DNA of 5,933 nt from Patescibacteria group bacterium (GTDB lineage Bacteria; Patescibacteriota; Dojkabacteria; SC72; T1SED10-24): contig SLHS01000094.1 in NCBI GenBank assembly GCA_007136035.1, forward strand, positions 1 through 5,933, written 5' to 3'. A program made the translations under genes and the position numbers. The notes under the pieces are model-generated. The model worked only from the letters and a program-made list of their open reading frames with translations, was not told the DNA's origin and did no database searches. Every line of letters starts with the position of its first letter. The stretch's first letter is position 1. Below are positions 5,554 to 5,933 of this stretch, piece by piece.

Positions 5554-5862
5554 ATGAAAAAGTCTTTGGACATACCAGATTTTTTAAAAACTTTCCTTTG
5601 GGATGTTGATATTTCGGAGATAGATATTGAAAAAAATAAAAACTACGTTATTGAAAGAATCCTTGAGTATGGAGACATACCTGAAGTGGAGTGGCTTTTT
5701 TCAAATTTTAGAAAAGATGATATAGTTAAAGTACTTAAAAAAAGTAAGAGATTAAGTGCAAAAACAGGAAACTATTTTTGTAAAGTTCTGAAATTAAATG
5801 AACCAAAGGAAAATTTCGAATGTTTGAAAAAACCTTACACCCAAAAACAAAATCGCTTTTAG
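5554..5862 (+). CDS. Small DUF6922-like protein, putative antitoxin partner of the AbiEii-type gene
   Basis: A 102-residue soluble protein. The core FLWDVDISEIDIEKNK (14-29), IERILEYGD (33-41), a WLF helix (47-49), then VLKKSKRLSAKTGNYF (60-75) matches my recollection of DUF6922 proteins. These are short helical proteins often encoded just before AbiEii/DUF1814 nucleotidyltransferases. The last stretch, VLKKSKRLSAKTGNYF, could be a small helix-turn-helix, but this is a guess from pattern. The C-terminal tail is lysine-rich and is encoded in the 43-nt region shared with the next gene, which may explain its low complexity. An antitoxin or regulator role is inferred from gene order and small size; no biochemical function is evident. 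Translation is predicted from a leaderless mRNA. Confidence 0.82.
   Translation: MKKSLDIPDFLKTFLWDVDISEIDIEKNKNYVIERILEYGDIPEVEWLFSNFRKDDIVKVLKKSKRLSAKTGNYFCKVLKLNEPKENFECLKKPYTQKQNRF
5806..5810 (+). promoter_or_regulatory. Shine-Dalgarno that sets the AbiEii-type start
   Basis: AAGGA (5806-5810) lies 9 nt before the ATG at 5820, inside the upstream gene. It is the only convincing Shine-Dalgarno found before any gene start in the window and supports the overlapping start over a later one. Confidence 0.55.
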
Positions 5863-5933
5863 AAAAGATAAATAATTTCGCAAACAAAAAAGACTTCTAT
5901 TTAGCTGGAGGTACAGCTTTGGCTTTACAATTA
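5820..5933 (+). CDS. AbiEii/DUF1814-type nucleotidyltransferase, 3'-truncated by the window edge
   Basis: Only the first 38 residues are inside the window. They contain a helical N-terminus (HPKTKSLLEKINNF) and FYLAGGTALALQL (26-38), the signature GG[ST] strand-helix of the MNT-like nucleotidyltransferase fold as written in AbiEii/AbiGii toxins. The following D-x-[DE] metal motif would lie beyond the end, so catalytic competence cannot be judged. AbiEii-family proteins act as toxins in type IV toxin-antitoxin or abortive infection systems, where known members modify tRNA or other targets. The start overlaps the DUF6922-like gene by 43 nt in another frame. It is supported by a Shine-Dalgarno and by the usual distance from the N-terminus to GGT in this family. 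Translational coupling with its partner is likely. Confidence 0.85.
   Translation, partial: MFEKTLHPKTKSLLEKINNFANKKDFYLAGGTALALQL

Overview
The window is AT-rich (roughly one third G+C by eye) and densely packed, with no gene-free stretch over 300 bases. It uses the standard bacterial code: TGA ends pyrG and does not occur inside any gene. Several features together suggest a low-GC member of the Candidate Phyla Radiation (Patescibacteria). These are a divergent CTP synthase and enolase that keep their catalytic residues, a membrane-anchored SagB-type nitroreductase, an AbiEii-type nucleotidyltransferase preceded by a small DUF6922-like protein, a tRNA without encoded CCA, and very few Shine-Dalgarno sequences. 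This placement is an inference; no rRNA gene is present to confirm it.

Layout. The 3' nine-tenths of pyrG (CTP synthase) occupies 1-1494 on the + strand. A promoter at 1545-1572 leads into a 174-residue protein (1604-2128, +) made of two collinear ribbon-helix-helix-like repeats. Seven bases beyond it, converging from the - strand, is a two-gene unit: eno (4153-2882) followed after 20 nt by a membrane-anchored SagB-type nitroreductase (2861-2136). The eno promoter is interleaved with the promoter of a divergent tRNA-Leu(GAG) gene (4234-4318, +). Then, on the + strand, come a dGTPase-like HD-domain phosphohydrolase (4365-5510), a small DUF6922-like protein (5554-5862), and the start of an AbiEii/DUF1814-type nucleotidyltransferase (5820 to the window end). 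The last gene overlaps its predecessor by 43 nt.

How it fits together. pyrG and the dGTPase-like enzyme act on nucleotide pools, eno is central glycolysis, and the nitroreductase is a probable extracytoplasmic flavoenzyme. The last two genes look like a toxin-antitoxin or abortive-infection pair. The most striking pattern is in the control regions. The HD-protein gene and the DUF6922-like gene each have a good sigma70-type promoter whose -10 box ends 6-7 nt before the ATG, so their mRNAs should be leaderless. Genes at 1604 and 4153 have short leaders without a Shine-Dalgarno, and only the internal operon gene at 5820 has a recognisable one. The other noteworthy items are the duplicated ribbon-helix-helix protein, remodelled pockets in CTP synthase and enolase, and the overlapping eno/tRNA promoters.
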